Positions 14,701-29,700 of a DNA stretch of 64,000 nucleotides are shown here, piece after piece. This DNA comes from Gimesia maris (GTDB taxonomy: Bacteria; Planctomycetota; Planctomycetia; Planctomycetales; Planctomycetaceae): assembly GCF_008298035.1 (NCBI RefSeq), contig NZ_CP042910.1, positions 2,495,001 to 2,559,000 of the forward strand, given 5' to 3'. Positions within the stretch are counted from its first letter, which is position 1. Each line of letters begins with the position of its first letter. The position numbers were made by a program, and so were the translations under genes. A model generated the notes under the pieces. The model saw only the letters and a list, made by a program, of their open reading frames with translations. It was not told the origin of the DNA and made no database searches.

Positions 14701-17700
14701 TCGATTCGCTCTGGTCGAGTTTCTCGGTGATGCCAACATTATCAGTAATGATGCAAATGATCCCCAGGTCGCCCTGACACTGATCGGACCCGGGAATACC
14801 GTAGTGGACTCGGTATCGGTACCTCTGACTTCGGTGCGCGCGGCAATAGATCAGTTTGTTTTACCTGCAGATGGTGATTACAAACTCATAGTAGGATCTC
14901 CTTATACTAATGATGAGTATAGTGTGGTCCTGGATCGGGAGCGGGATGAGAGTGTCGCGGTTTCCGGGCTCGGGGATTTTCAGGGATCGATACAGGCAGG
15001 GGAAGAAGCAGTCATTACATTTACTGCCCCGCAGGGATTTCAGTTATATCTTGATTTACTGGAGGGTAATACAGGTCCATTACGGTTCCAGATTGAATCG
15101 CCTTCAGGTGAATCAGTGTTACTGCAATATCTGAACGATTCTTATACTTATCTGGATCAATTGCCAGTTCTCTTATCCGAATCTGGCACATATACCCTCA
15201 CAGTCAGGGGGACCAGTCCGACAGATACAGGAAACTACAATGTTCGTCTGAGCGACTTTAGTGGTCTGACGACAAATCTGACGTTGAATACGGCTGTCAG
15301 CGACAGTATTTCTGAGCCGAAAGCGAGCAAGTTTTATCGCTTTACGGGAACGGCAGGACAAACTGTCTTTTATGACTCTTTTGATCAGGAAAATCTGTAC
15401 TTTGAAGAACCAGGATATGAATATTATGAAGTGACACTGATTTCTCCTACTGGGAAAAAAGTGTTTGTGAACGGAGAGTACTCTGGAGATGGAGATCAAG
15501 GGGTATTTGTATTACCAGAAACAGGCGACTATACGCTTGTGATAAATAGTAAAGATACTGAGACCATTGACTTTAATTTTCAGATTCTGGACCTGCAAAC
15601 CGCAGGATCACTGGTATCCGTCGACTCGACAATTACCGGCAGCCTGGATCCAGCAGCAGAAACAAACGTGTATCGATTTGATGTGACCGCGGGTGACGAG
15701 TTTACGTTTGATCTTACTGCACGTTCCGGTTCAGGCAGTGCCTACTGGGAATTAATTGATCCGTATGGCAGATCGATTTTTAATACTTACATGAGCTCGG
15801 CAAGTGCTGCAGACCAGTCTCCGGGTACGCTGCTGTCAACGGGAACCTACTCTCTGTTAATCAAAGGAGCTACTGCCAATCAGGGGGATGTTGACTATTC
15901 CTTTGAAATCGTAACATTGGGCTCAACGACTCCCACAACACCTTCCGGCGATCTGAAATCCCTGGGTGAAGTGGTGCAGGGGAACATGCAGTCAAATGGG
16001 GAGCAGGATACTTATCTGTTTAATATTTCTGCAGGTCAGACCGTGTTCTTCGATTCCCTGGAAGCGGAGACTTCCAGTATGTCGGTCAAACTCATTTCAC
16101 CAAGCGGCCACGAGATTGTGTCGACATCTTTTGTCAAAGATAACGAACTGATCAATACTGAATTTTCAATTGAATATTCTACAGAATATGAAAACCCCTG
16201 GCCGGTCACGTTATGGGAACCGGGAACTTACCAGATCGTGATCGAAAACCTGAATAGTACTCCGGGAGATTACGAGTTCCGTCTCCTCGATTTATCAATC
16301 CAGCCGGAGTTGACATTTGAATCGATCCTGTCCGGGGAATTTCCTGCCGAGGAAAAACAGGATGTCTATCAATTCTCCGGTCAGCGTGGTGATCGGATTA
16401 CTGTTAAGTTGGATGCATTTTCAGATTCCGCTGATTTTATCAAGAAAGTCTCAACGGTAGATACATCGGGAACAGAAGATGGTTATAACGGTCTAGCCGG
16501 GGCTTTGTCGTTGCCATTCCGTGAAGATGCTGCCGTGAATGTGATTCTGATCACAGATGAGAATCGCGATGTGGTAAATCAGTCACTCAACTATAACAAT
16601 ATGCTGGAGCAGCTGAACGCCATCGGAGCAACCCTGCATAGCATGGTGATGCTGGATATCAATGCGCATCCAGATGAAGGCAGCTTCAGTTATACGCTTG
16701 ATCCTGGTCTGATTGATGCGAGTGGAACGGTTCAGGTTCGACTTAATGACTACTATGAGTTTGAACTGGATCCGGAATGGATCACGCTGGCGGACACGAC
16801 CCTGACGAATGTACCAGGCTTTGAATCCATTTCATTTGATGAAGTGACGGGCACTGTGTCTGGTGTCTTTGATATGAGTCTGGGATACCAGATTCCAGTT
16901 ATTGAAGTTGATTATACTCTGAATAATTACACCAATATTTCTTTCTACCCGGACGATGTTCCCAGCGCTCTGGGCCTGACTGGGGAAACTGCTTCGGATG
17001 CGGCGTTCTTTTCGGATAACAGTTACAATACGTTATCTTCACAAGCAGTCGATGCTTCAAATTTATTGTCAGCAGAAGTCAACGGCTTTTTAGAAATTAA
17101 CTATGATGAAAATACGCATGTACTATCAGGGACTTTAGACCCGGGTCTCCCCTGGTTCACTCCTGTTGTGTACGTGGATTATGATAAAAATGGATCTCCG
17201 GATGAGAGTGTCTATCCGAATGCAGAATACGAATTCAGTATTGTATTGGATAGCGGCTCGGTACCTGCAAATCTTGACTTTAATGTGAAAGTGGCCGACG
17301 AATTTGACTTGCCCTGGATTTCGATGATGAGATATGAAGGTTTTGATGAGCTGAACCTTGATGATCAGACAGGGGTGCTCTCGGGGATTGTTGATCTTTC
17401 ACAAGGCTATACCGATTATCTGATTGAGATCGACTATGACCAGGATGGTTCCGCAGATGCGTCAACGTCTGCGAATGCGACCACTGGTGTCTTCAGTGTT
17501 GCACTCAATGCAGCTCAGATTCCCTCTAGCGGTTCCATTAATGTCCGGCTGACTGACGATGATACTCAAACGCTGTCTTGGGAAACACTGGATGCTTCAG
17601 CTTTAATCACATTTACCGGAGTCGGCTTCGATTCCTACTATCTTAAAAATTCCACAGCAACACTTGCCGGTATTGTGGATTTAAGTCTGAACGCAGATTT

Positions 17701-20700
17701 GTACCGAATCGAAATCGATTACAATTCTGATGGAGTCTTTGATCCCGTTGCAATCGCGGATAAATATACTGGCGAATTTTCTTTGAGTATCAATCCCAAT
17801 CTGCTGGCAGGAAATGGCGAATTTGATCTCCGACTGATTGCCGGATATGGCGATTATTATACGACAATCGTAAATGAAAATCTGTTTTACAAACCGCTAC
17901 GATCTTATCCTCCCCATCCCCAAAGTACCGAAGCCGATAATTATGGGACTGAAGAAGAGTATGTGGATCTTGCGTACGCAGCCGGGGGAACGGCCTGGAG
18001 TATTGACCAGTTTCGTGGACAATACGGAGTTACGACTTTAGATGAGACTCTGAACGCAATCGCATTTTCTAAAGCTTTTGTATCAACATTGACGCAGAAC
18101 ATTTATGATCAGCAGGATCTTGATCTCGTTGCAACAGACCCTTCCGTTGAATTCACGATCCTGGATGAGCAGGTGGAAGATGGGGTTGCCACATTTACGG
18201 TTCAATTTACGGGAACTACAGAAGGTCATTCATTTGATCTCCAGTTTGTTCAGCAGGATGAACCAGGGATTGTATTTGGCTCGATTCCAACTACGATTCA
18301 GCTGGGTTATCTCTACGATGTGAATGCCCTGGATGTGGATGGTGATACGCTCACTTACGAACTGGTTGGTGATACTCATGGAGCTCTAATCAATTCCGAA
18401 ACCGGCATCATGACCTGGTATCCAGAAGACACGGGTGAATACACCTTCACAGCTTTGGTGACCGATGGAAATGGTGGCCAGGACACTCAAACCTGGACTG
18501 TTACGGTAACCGAAACCGGGGCAGACAATGTTGATCCTGTGATCGATGATATAGCCGACATTACCACTGAAACCGATCGCGAAATCACAATTCAGTTGAC
18601 TGGATCCGATACAGACGGAGATGCCCTTTGGTTCTATCTCGTTGACGACACTGCCAACGGAGCACCGATTCCCGTTGGCATGACAATTGATTCGACTACG
18701 GGAGTTGTCTACTGGAATCCGACAGAGGAACAGGAGGGGATATATACGATAAAGGCCCGCGTACTCGACAGTTTTGGTGGCATCGATGAAACCAGCTTTA
18801 CGATTACCGTTAATGAACCGGCTGAATTCACAAATAACCGACCTGTGATCACATCTTCGGCACCACTTTCGGCACTGGAAGGTGTGACTTACCTGTATGA
18901 TCTGGATGCCACCGATGCCGAAGGAGACCGGTTGACGTATGAACTTTCTGTTGCTCCCGAAGGAATGGCAATTGATGGCGATACCGGGATGATCGCCTGG
19001 AAGCCGACCTATAAACAGCTGGGATACACCACCGTGGTCGCGCGCGTCACAGACGCTTTAGGCGGCGTGGCTGTCCAGGTCTTCGAACTAAATGTTACCT
19101 CAACCAACGAAGCACCCGAAATCACTCCTACTCCCATTGAAGCGGCCGGTCTGGATCTGCTCTGGACGTATCAGGTCGAAGCCAGTGATCCGAATGGTGA
19201 CATTCTTGTTTATCGTCTGGACCAGGCATCGCTCGATCGTGGCATGACAATCGACTCCACCGGTCTGGTCTCCTGGACCGCCACCGCGACAGGCGACTAT
19301 CAGGTGGAAGTGACTGTCGACGATCAGCGGGGCGGTACGGCAACTCTGCAGTTTGTCTTGCCAGTTCGCAATAATGCCGCACCGGTCTTTGAAAGCAATC
19401 CACCGGCTCCGGCCTTTGTGGGCGAAGTCTATATTTATAATATTGTAGTCTCCGATCCGAATCTCTCGGACACCGTAACCCTCAGCCTGGATGCAGATTC
19501 GCTTGCACGGGGAATGATCCTGACCGGAAATGTCCTCACTTGGACTGCGCTGCACCTGGGTGATGTCGCTGTGACCATCTCTGCCGATGACGGGCAGGGG
19601 GCGGTTACCACCCAGTCCTTCACACTGCCCGTAAAAACGCCGGTGGTAGTCAGCGAACCTCCGGTCATCACTTCAAGACCGTCGGGGCCTGCCTACGCAG
19701 AATTGCCGTGGACCTATACGGTGACAGCAACGGACGTGGACAGCGATGATGCTGCTCTGTTCTATTCACTTATGTCGCCCGAACAGGTCACCGGGGTGAT
19801 TGAATTTGATACCGTGACACATACATTGACCTGGACGCCTGCAGTCGGTGATGTGGGAACCAGCCAGTCGTTTACGGTTCGGGTTACCGATTCGGCAGGG
19901 TCCTGGAGGGAACAGTCCTTTACAGTACCAGCGGTTGCGGTTCCTGTGCAAAACGATCCTCCTGAAATTACCTCGATTCCCACGGGACCGGCAGTGGTGG
20001 GAACCTCTTACTCATACCAGGTGACTGCTTTTGATCCCGAGGGAGAAACGCTGACGTATTCCGTGGATTCCGCGTCGGAAGCGGTCGGTATTACCATCGA
20101 CAGCACCACCGGTCTTCTGACCTGGACCAATCCGCCCGTAGCGGGAAATCAGAGTATATCCATCACGGTAACGGATGAAGCGGCAAACCAGTTCATTCAG
20201 ACCTTCACGCTGCCCGTCATTACTCTAAATCATGGGCCGGAAATCACATCGGTACCGACCGGCCCCGCTTACATTGATGAAGCCTGGTCCTATCAGATCA
20301 GTGCCAGCGACGCAGACGATGATACGTTGACATACAGTCTGCTGTCTCCTGAAACGCTGCCCGGAAATGTCAGCTTTGATGATCAGACAGGAATTTTGAT
20401 CTGGACACCTTCGACCGGTGAAACAGAATTGAGCTTCACTGTCGAAGTCTCGGACGGGAATGGTGGCTTAGCGACACAAAGCGTTACCATTCCTGCAGTG
20501 CGACATAATGAAGCACCCGAGATTACCTCCATTCCCTCAGGGCCCGCCATTGAGGGGCAGTTGTGGACTTATGTAATTGATGCCACCGATCCTGATAATG
20601 ACATGCTGACCTACTCACTGGTGTCTCCGGAAACTCTGCCGGCAGGTGTCAGCTTTGATGATCAGACCGGTACCATCAGCTGGACGCCGGTCGCAGCACA

Positions 20701-23700
20701 GAACCCGGATGGCCTCAGCTTCACGGTCCGCGTGGAAGACGGCTTCGGCGGCTATGCGGAACAGAGCTTCACAGTCCCTGTTATTACTGCGCCGACTTCA
20801 GGTGGCGGCGGTGCACTACCAACAATCACTTCAGTGCCGGAAGGGCCCATCTACGCGGGTGAGCTCTGGACATACGATGTGACCTATAATGAACCAGACG
20901 GCGATCCGACCATTACTTTCGATGTCCAGTCTGATGTCGCCGGCGAAGATATCAGTATCGATGGAAACGGCAGTCTGACCTGGACCCCTTCTGTCGCGGG
21001 ACGATATACGATTACGGTGTCTGTAGATGACAACGCTGACGGCATCACCACGCAAACCTTTGAAGTCGATGTTGTCGAGCACAACCTGCCTCCGGAAGTG
21101 ACCTCGACCCCGACAACAAATATCAGGGTCAACGAATACTGGTCCTACCTCGTTCAGGCGACTGATCCGAATGGGGATACGCTGACTTACTCCCTCGACG
21201 AGGATTCTTTAACGCGTGGCATGACAATCAATGCCACAACCGGACGCATTCTCTGGACTCCAGATACCGTTGGTTCGTACCCGGTGGTGGTAACTGTCGA
21301 CGATGGTAACGGTTTAACCGCAACGCACTCCTTTACGATTGCCGTCAATAATGCAAATCCGGAAATCAACTCACAGCCGACCGGGCCTGCCTATGTGGGT
21401 ACTCAATGGTCTTATCAGGTGATCGCCACCGATGTAGACGGCCATGCTCTGCAGTACGAACTGCTCTCACCGGGTGTATTGCCCGATGACATGCAGATTG
21501 ATGCCAACGGCTTATTGACCTGGACACCCACAACGACCGACCCTGTCGATATCGAAATCAAAGTCAGCGACAGCGCTGGCGGCTACCGTACGCAGTCGTT
21601 CACTCTGGAAGTAGAAACGGTTGTACCTCCGAATCAGTCACCCGTGATTGATTCGATTCCGGTAACTTCGGTGGAATTGAATCAGGTTTATCAGTATCAG
21701 ATCGATGCCTATGATCCGAATGGAGATGACTTGATCTACTCGCTGAACTCAGCACCCGCTGGAATGTCCATCGATGACGACGGCCTCATCAGCTGGTCGC
21801 CACAGACGCTAGGTGAGTACAGTGTGGAACTGGTCGTTGAAGACCCGGCAGGTCTGCAGTCAACGCAAACCTTCACGCTGCTCGTGACGGCTCCCGTGGT
21901 GCTCAACGAAGGTCCGGAGATTACCTCCACTCCCACCGGTCCTGCGATCAAAGATCGTGCCTACCAGTACCGGGCCATCGCCAGTGATCCGAACGGCGAT
22001 GTCATTACCTGGTCGCTCGATCCGGTATCCGTAGTCGGTAATATGGCAATTAACGCCACAACTGGTCAGCTGACCTGGACGCCGGCGGATGATGGCACTT
22101 ACTCTATAACCGTCATCGCGACCGATTCGCATGGTGCCGCAGCTTCTCAGACCTTCAGCCTGGTTGTGCTGAAGAATGCGGCTCCCGTCATCACTTCCAC
22201 GCCGGATCAATCCGTCGATATCAATGTCGCTTACAGTTATGAAGTCAGCGCCAGTGACCCGAACCCCGGCGATACAGTGACATTCGCTCTGACCGACAGT
22301 CCCGCTGGGGCAACCATCGACGCCGAAACCGGCCTGTTGAACTGGACCTCCAGCACACCCGGACTCTACAGCTTTACGGTTACCGCCACCGACCAGGACG
22401 GTGCCACTGGCTCACAAACTTACCAGCTGCAGGTGATTGACCCGGTCAATAATAACGCCCCTGTGCTTACTTCAGCTCCTCGTTCTCAGGTGCAGGTCGA
22501 TCAGCGATTTCTGTATCAGGTGGAAGCCTTCGATTCGGACGGCGACACTCTCTCTTATACGCTCGTTTCCGGCCCTGCAGGCATGGTGCTCGATTCGAAG
22601 GGGCTGCTCGACTGGACGCCCACGGGCGCCGATGTCGCCGGCTCGCCGCACACCTTCACGATCCTGGTCGAAGATGGGCGGGGTGGCAGTGTGCAGGCAT
22701 CGTACGACATCAATGTGGTCAGTGAATTCGTCAATACCGCGCCACAGTTCACAACTTCTCCGTCTACCAATCTGGTGGTTGGTAAAACCTACACCTACGA
22801 TGCCAACGGCGTCGATGCGGACGGTGATACAATCCTGTTCCGTCTGGTCAATGCACCTGACGGCATGACCATTGATGCGAAAACCGGGCTCGTCCAGTGG
22901 ACTCCTTCGATTGACGATCTAGGCGAACACACGATGACAGTCCGGCTCGTGGATACCTATGGAGCCGGCGTGGACCAGACCGTGACGCTCACGGTCCGCA
23001 GTGTGAATCGTCCGCCGATGATTACCTCCCGTCCGCCTACGCAACTTGTGATCAACGACAGCTATGACTACACCGTACTGGCTAACGACCCCGATGGTAA
23101 TACGCTGACGTATTCACTCGGCGATCAGACCACGGCGACCGGCATCACGATCAATTCCGCCACAGGCGAGATTGACTGGACCCCCACAACAGCAGGCACG
23201 TATCGCATTCATGTGAATGTGTTCGATGAATACGGTCTGGGGGTTGCTCAACTGTATGATGTGGAAGTCCTGGGGGCTCCGCCGAACTTCGCACCTTACA
23301 TCACCACCAGACCGGCCGTCGAAGCCGAAGCAGGGGCGCTCTATACCTACGATGTGGATGCTTTCGATCCGAACCTCAGCGATACGATTACCTTCTCGCT
23401 GGTCGCCCCGGATCCGCTGCTGGCAGACATGACCTTCGATACGAATACGGGAGTCATTGCCTGGACGCCTGATGTGTCGCTCATCGGGCAACTGGTACAG
23501 TTCAAAGTCGTCGCCAGTGATGGCAGTCTGACGTCAACCCAGAGTTACAGCGTCCGCGTGCAGCCTGTCAATGAACTGCCTGATGTGGGAGAGATTGGCG
23601 ATATCACGCTTTCCGCCGGTGCCTACTTCAATTACGGCGTCTATGCCTGGGACGGGAACGCAGACCCGCTGACATACTCGCTCGATCAGGCGTCCCTCGA

Positions 23701-26700
23701 TCGTGGCATGACAATCGACAGTACTTACGGCCTGATCAACTGGCAGACCGACATCGACGATATCTCGGCCACGCCGTACGACGTGACGGTGACTGTCTCC
23801 GACGGACGGGGCACACCGGTCACTGAGGAATTCAGTATCACCGTGGAAGCCGACCAGACGGCACCGGATGTGACGATCACGCTGTTAAATAACAGTGACA
23901 AGATTGGGGAAGAACTTTCGATTCAGGTCTTCGCCACTGATCAGGTAGGTGTCACTGCCCGCACGTTGACGCTTTACAGCGTGACTCTGAACGAAACGAC
24001 AACCGTGCTCAATCAGACGCTGGCCATCGACGCGAACGGAATCGCCCGACTCACGCTGACGGAAGACATGCTGGGCACGCTGACCTTTACCGCCAGCGCC
24101 GTTGATGAAGCGGGCAACGAAGGCACCGCCACCCCGGTCGAACTGCAGGTCCTGGACCCCAGCGATCAGAACCCACCGACTGTGACGCTGACTTCGCTCA
24201 GTTATTACCAGGAAATCACAGCGCCGATTGACATCCTCGGTTCGGTAACCGACGATTCACTCGACAACCTGAGCTGGACTCTCTCCGCCATCCCCCACGA
24301 CGGCGGCGCAACTAAAATTATCGCCAGCGGAATCGGCGAATTGACGAACGAAGTCATCGGCCGCTTCGACCCCACGCTACTGCGAAACGGCATCTACACC
24401 ATCGAACTGGAAGCCACCGACGCCGGCGGCAACGTGTCATACGACAGCGAAGTGATCAAGGTAGACGGAAATCTGAAGCTGGGGAATATGACAGTCTCTT
24501 TCACTGACTTGGAAGTTCCTGTGTCGGGGATTCCGATTACAGTGACGCGAACATATGACACACTTAATTCCGATATTGAAGGAGATTTTGGATATGGTTG
24601 GTCGTTGGATTTCAGCAACACCAAAGTACGCATTATTCTACCAGAAGGAGGAGATCCTGGACTATCCGGATACCCGATCTTTGAAGATGGAACACGTATT
24701 GTAGTTACCTTGCCTGACGGTACGGAAGAGGGCTTTACATTTAAACCTCAAAAGCAGGTTTCCGGATTTATTCAGACGGCTGATTATCTCCCAATGTTTG
24801 TACCCGATGTCGGAGTTAAAAGCCAGTTGATAGTAGGTAAACGCTACATTCGAAAATTAGGTGATGGCTACATTGATATGGAAACAGGCATTGGTTATTC
24901 ACCTGCCAATCCTCTTTTGGGAGGGGCTTATACACTCATCCTGAGAAATGGGGTCGAACTTGCTATCAATGCCGAAACTGGAGATCTTTCCACAATCACA
25001 GATTTGAATGGAAATCAGATTACATTTACCGGTATGGGAATTGAAAGTAATGCTGGTCGAAGTATTGAGTTCGAGCGTGATTATGCAGGACGTATTAGTG
25101 CGATTATCGACCCCACAGGCAACCGTTTGGAGTATTCCTACGATACCGATGGAAACTTAATTTCCATGACGGATCGTATAGGAGCAACGACCCAGTTTAC
25201 TTACCTGGATGACGTGAATGATCCGGAGCATTATTTAGACGAAATCATAGATCCGTTGGGGAGATCTGCTGCGAAGACCGAGTATGACTCAGATGGACGT
25301 TTAATTAAAGCTATTGATTCTGATGGGAATTCGATTGAATACGACTGGAGCCTTGGTACTAAGCAGCAGAAAATTTCAGATCAACTTGGTAATACAACAA
25401 TTATAACTTTTGACGATTCGGGAAATATTGTTCAAGAAGTTAATCCAATAGGTGGAATGACAATACGAACATATGATGAACATAATAACTTGGCAACCGA
25501 GACAAAAATTGTTGGTCAGATAGATTCTCAAGCAAACGGTGAGGAAAACGATTTAACAATTACCTATCAATATGACGAGAACGGCCAGTTGATTTCCTAT
25601 CGAGATTATTTTGGGAACACAACGGTATCAACTTACGATCAAAATGGCAAAATTCAGTCTCAAACGAACCAGTATGGAAATTCTGTTTCAACCAACTATG
25701 GTCGAAATAGTCTTCCTAGTGAATTGACTGATGTATCAGGTAATATCACTCATGTTATATATGACAGCCAAGGAAATGTAATAGAGTTAAGAGATACAGA
25801 TAACAGTATTATCTTTGAGACTACTCACAATGATTATGGTGAAGTTCTAACAAGAACGGATCGAACAGGACAAATTACTCAGTATGCATATAACACTAAT
25901 GGTGACACTATTGCCGAATGGACTTTTTATGGGGAAGGTGTAAACAAGACTCAATTGCTCGTTTTGACATACTATGATGAAGAACGAAATATTCTTAAAA
26001 CTCTCAAAGCCAATTTACCTGTGGGACATTTCATTGAATCAGGATTTGAGCATGTCGAAGTTGATAAGCAGTATGTTACAGATTCAGAAGAATTTAACTT
26101 TAACCTGACAAGGCAGATTACGAGTAGTTTAGATCAAAATGGGGATTTGACTGAATACCTTTATGATAATCGTGGTCAACTGATTCAAAAACGGACAGAG
26201 ATGACTGATGGTAATGGAGGGACAGTATGGTTGATTTCAAAGTATGTTTATGATGTTGTTGGTCGGCTTGTCGCGTCTACTGATCCATATAATGAAGGTA
26301 CTTTCAATCCAATTTATGGATCTATAACAACATATGATCCTGTTGGAAATGTTCTAGAGTATGAAACTGTAAGTGGAATCGATATAGCGATTAGAAATGG
26401 GGAAAGTATCCTTGTATCTAAAGGTTCAACACTTACGAAATCTATAAAAGATTATGACCAATTAAGTCGCTTAATAACAAGTGTTGACCCTAATGGAAAC
26501 GAGATACACTATACCTATAATTCTAAGGGCCAGATATCTGAGACTCGTCGTCAATCACAGGATGAGTCTGGTAATGTTGTCTGGTTAGTGACTCGTACAA
26601 TTTATAATTCAACTGGCCAAGTTGCCATTTCAACAGATGAATATTTGGAAGGAGAAACATCTTCGATTACTGCTCGTCAAATTGAATATGACAGTAACGG

Positions 26701-29700
26701 AAGACAATTTCGTGAAGCCGTTGTCGAAGGTTTACAGATAGACTTGGTTGATGGCGAATCAATATTAATTTCAGCTGGAACTGAGATCTCATATGCAATA
26801 ACAAAATACAATGATCAAGGCCTGGTCACACAGACTATTTCAGATACAGGTAAGATTGTTGATTATGAGTATGATTCTCTTCGTCGTAAAACGGCGATAA
26901 TTGGACCGGAAACAGTTGTAGATGGAATAATTCAGCGGGATAGAAGTGAACTCAAATATAGCTATCAGGGATATGTTGAATCGGTCCATGCCAATCTTGT
27001 GCAATTACTAGACGGAACAATTGACCGTTCCGGAGAACGAATTACAAGCTATGAATATGATGAATTCGGAAACCAGACAAAGACGATTTATCAAAACGAT
27101 TTATTCATTACTAGCGAATACGATGACTTGGGGCATCTGGTTGCTGAAACCAATGCGATGGGACAAACCAAGTCGTATGAATATGATGAGCAGGATCGAT
27201 TAATTAAAGTTATTCTGCCTGCTGTCACTGATCCAGAGAATAGCGGACAATCAATCAACCCCACCTATAAATACACCTATGACGCTTTAGGGAATCAAAC
27301 CTCCATCACGGACCCATTGGGTAATCAGACTTTATTTACCTATGATGAGCGTGGAAAACAACTGAGCCGTACATTACCAGATGGCTCAGTTGAAAATTTT
27401 ACCTATGATGCGCGGGAACGGATGTTGACTCATACTTCATTTGAAGGAGTCATTACAAAATACATTTATGATGACAGTCAAAGTGGTTCAGGAAGATTAA
27501 CACAAAAACAGTTCTTCAATGACGCAGCCAGTTTTCAATCTGGTAGCGGAATACCTTATGAAATCTTCTCTTATGTGTATGACGCATTCGGTCGCGAAGT
27601 CAGTGTCACACAGCAGTTAGCCAGTGAAACCCGAACCACTACAACAGTCTACGATTCCCAAGGGCAGGTGATCCAGGTTGATTCACCGGAAGGGGTCGTC
27701 AATTACGAATACGATCAGTATGGTCGTAAAACCCGCACCTATACTGGTGATCCGAGTGACCCGGTCACCGATACACTCTATACCTATGATGCTCTGGGAC
27801 GCCTGGCGACAGTGAGTGTTGTTGAACGCAATGACGAGGTGCTGGCGGTTCCGGAAACCACAACCTATGAGTATGACCTGGTAGGGAACCTGGATCAGAC
27901 GATTCTGCCCAATGGGGTAATTACCGATTACACCTACGACGAACTGAATCGCCTGCAAACGCTGACGCATTACCAGACCGATGAGACACCGGAAGATCTG
28001 TCGGACAATGACAAAATTGTCTTTGAATACGTAGTGCGGGCCGATGGTAAGCGGACGAAAGAAACCGAGACAATTTACCGCGACGAAAACGAGAATGGCC
28101 AGTTCGAATCCAGTGAAATCAAGACAATAACCACTGACTGGACGTATGACGAAGCAGGACGCTTGATCGATGAAGTCTTCAGTCATTATGACGATCTATT
28201 AGATCAGTCATCCCATTTTACATACGACTTAACCGGGAACCGTCTGGAGCAGCAGGTCGAAAAAGATTTTGATGGTGACGGGGACATCGATAAAAAGACA
28301 ACCACATACAGCTATGATGCAAATGATCGTCTGCTTTCTGAAACGACAGAACTGGACGATAACAATGATGGATCTGTTGAATCCACCAGTACCACGAGCT
28401 ACAGCTATACCGGTACTCAACAGACCGGAAAAACGGTCAGTGAAGGGGGAGTCAACCAGTCAACGACTTCATTTACCTATGACCTCCAGGGGCGGATGGA
28501 AACGGTCACTATCACCACTCTGGATGGGACCGGAACAGCGACCCGTATCGAAAAAACGACGTATGATTACGATGCGAGGGGAATTCGTGTGTCCGCTCTG
28601 TATGAGGTAGATACCGATGCCGATGGTATTGTCGATGAGACAACCAAAACTGAATATCTGAATGATCCCTATAACTTTACAGGCTATTCTCAGGTCATTC
28701 AGGAAACTGAATATGATGAGAACGGTGTGATCACAAAACGTGTGATTTACACAATCGGTCATGATCAGATCAGCCAGACAACCATTGAGTATGTGAGTGG
28801 ATCTCCCCAAACAACACAGACGCTCTACTTCCTGGCCGATGGACATGGTAGTACACGTGTTCTGGCTGATGCTGCAGGTGCTATTGCCAGCATTGCTGGA
28901 GTAGAGCAGCTCTTCTTCTATGATGCATATGGCAATCTGCTGAATATGTCAGCTAGTCAGGCAGCGACTAGTTATCTCTACAGTGGTGAGCAATTTGATG
29001 CTAAGATCAGTCAGCAATATTTGAGAGCGCGGTACTATGATGCCACTACTGGTCGATTTAACCGCTTGGATCCGTTTTCAGGGCACACTCAAGACCCCCA
29101 AAGTTTACATAAATACCTCTACACTCAAGCAGATCCAATTAATGGAACAGATCCAAGTGGCTTGGAGACTCTTCAAGGATTGATATCTGCAATGGGGAAT
29201 GCTTTTTCAGCGGCGATGCCATATTTAAATGCCGTTTCCTTCATTTTGAATGGAGCTGCAGGTATTCAACATGGGTTAATGGCATTTCATTCCTTTAGAA
29301 CTGGAAAGTTGCTAGATGGAATACTTTACTCTGTTTGGAGTGCTGTAGACTTTGGTTTTGCAGTTCTATCACTATTAGGGATTAAGAGACCACCAACGCC
29401 ACCAGCAGTTCCTTTTGTTGGAGGAGGGGGGCTAGTTGCAGTTGGTGTTGGTAGAATCAAAACAGTAGAGCAAGTGGTCCCATGGGCTATTGATACTCCT
29501 GTGATAGCGGGGTGGCTTGCTCAATGGGCTTATCTTTATGCAAAACCAGTTGCATTAGGGTTAAGTGGTGCATTTTCTGTCAATAGAGGTAGTAATGGCT
29601 TTGGTAATAATTTCAATTATGCATCAAGCGAAGGGCATTATGCCGAGTGGGAGTTAAGAGACCCTAGTGGCAAATTAATTGCAAGAGATATTGAAACTAG

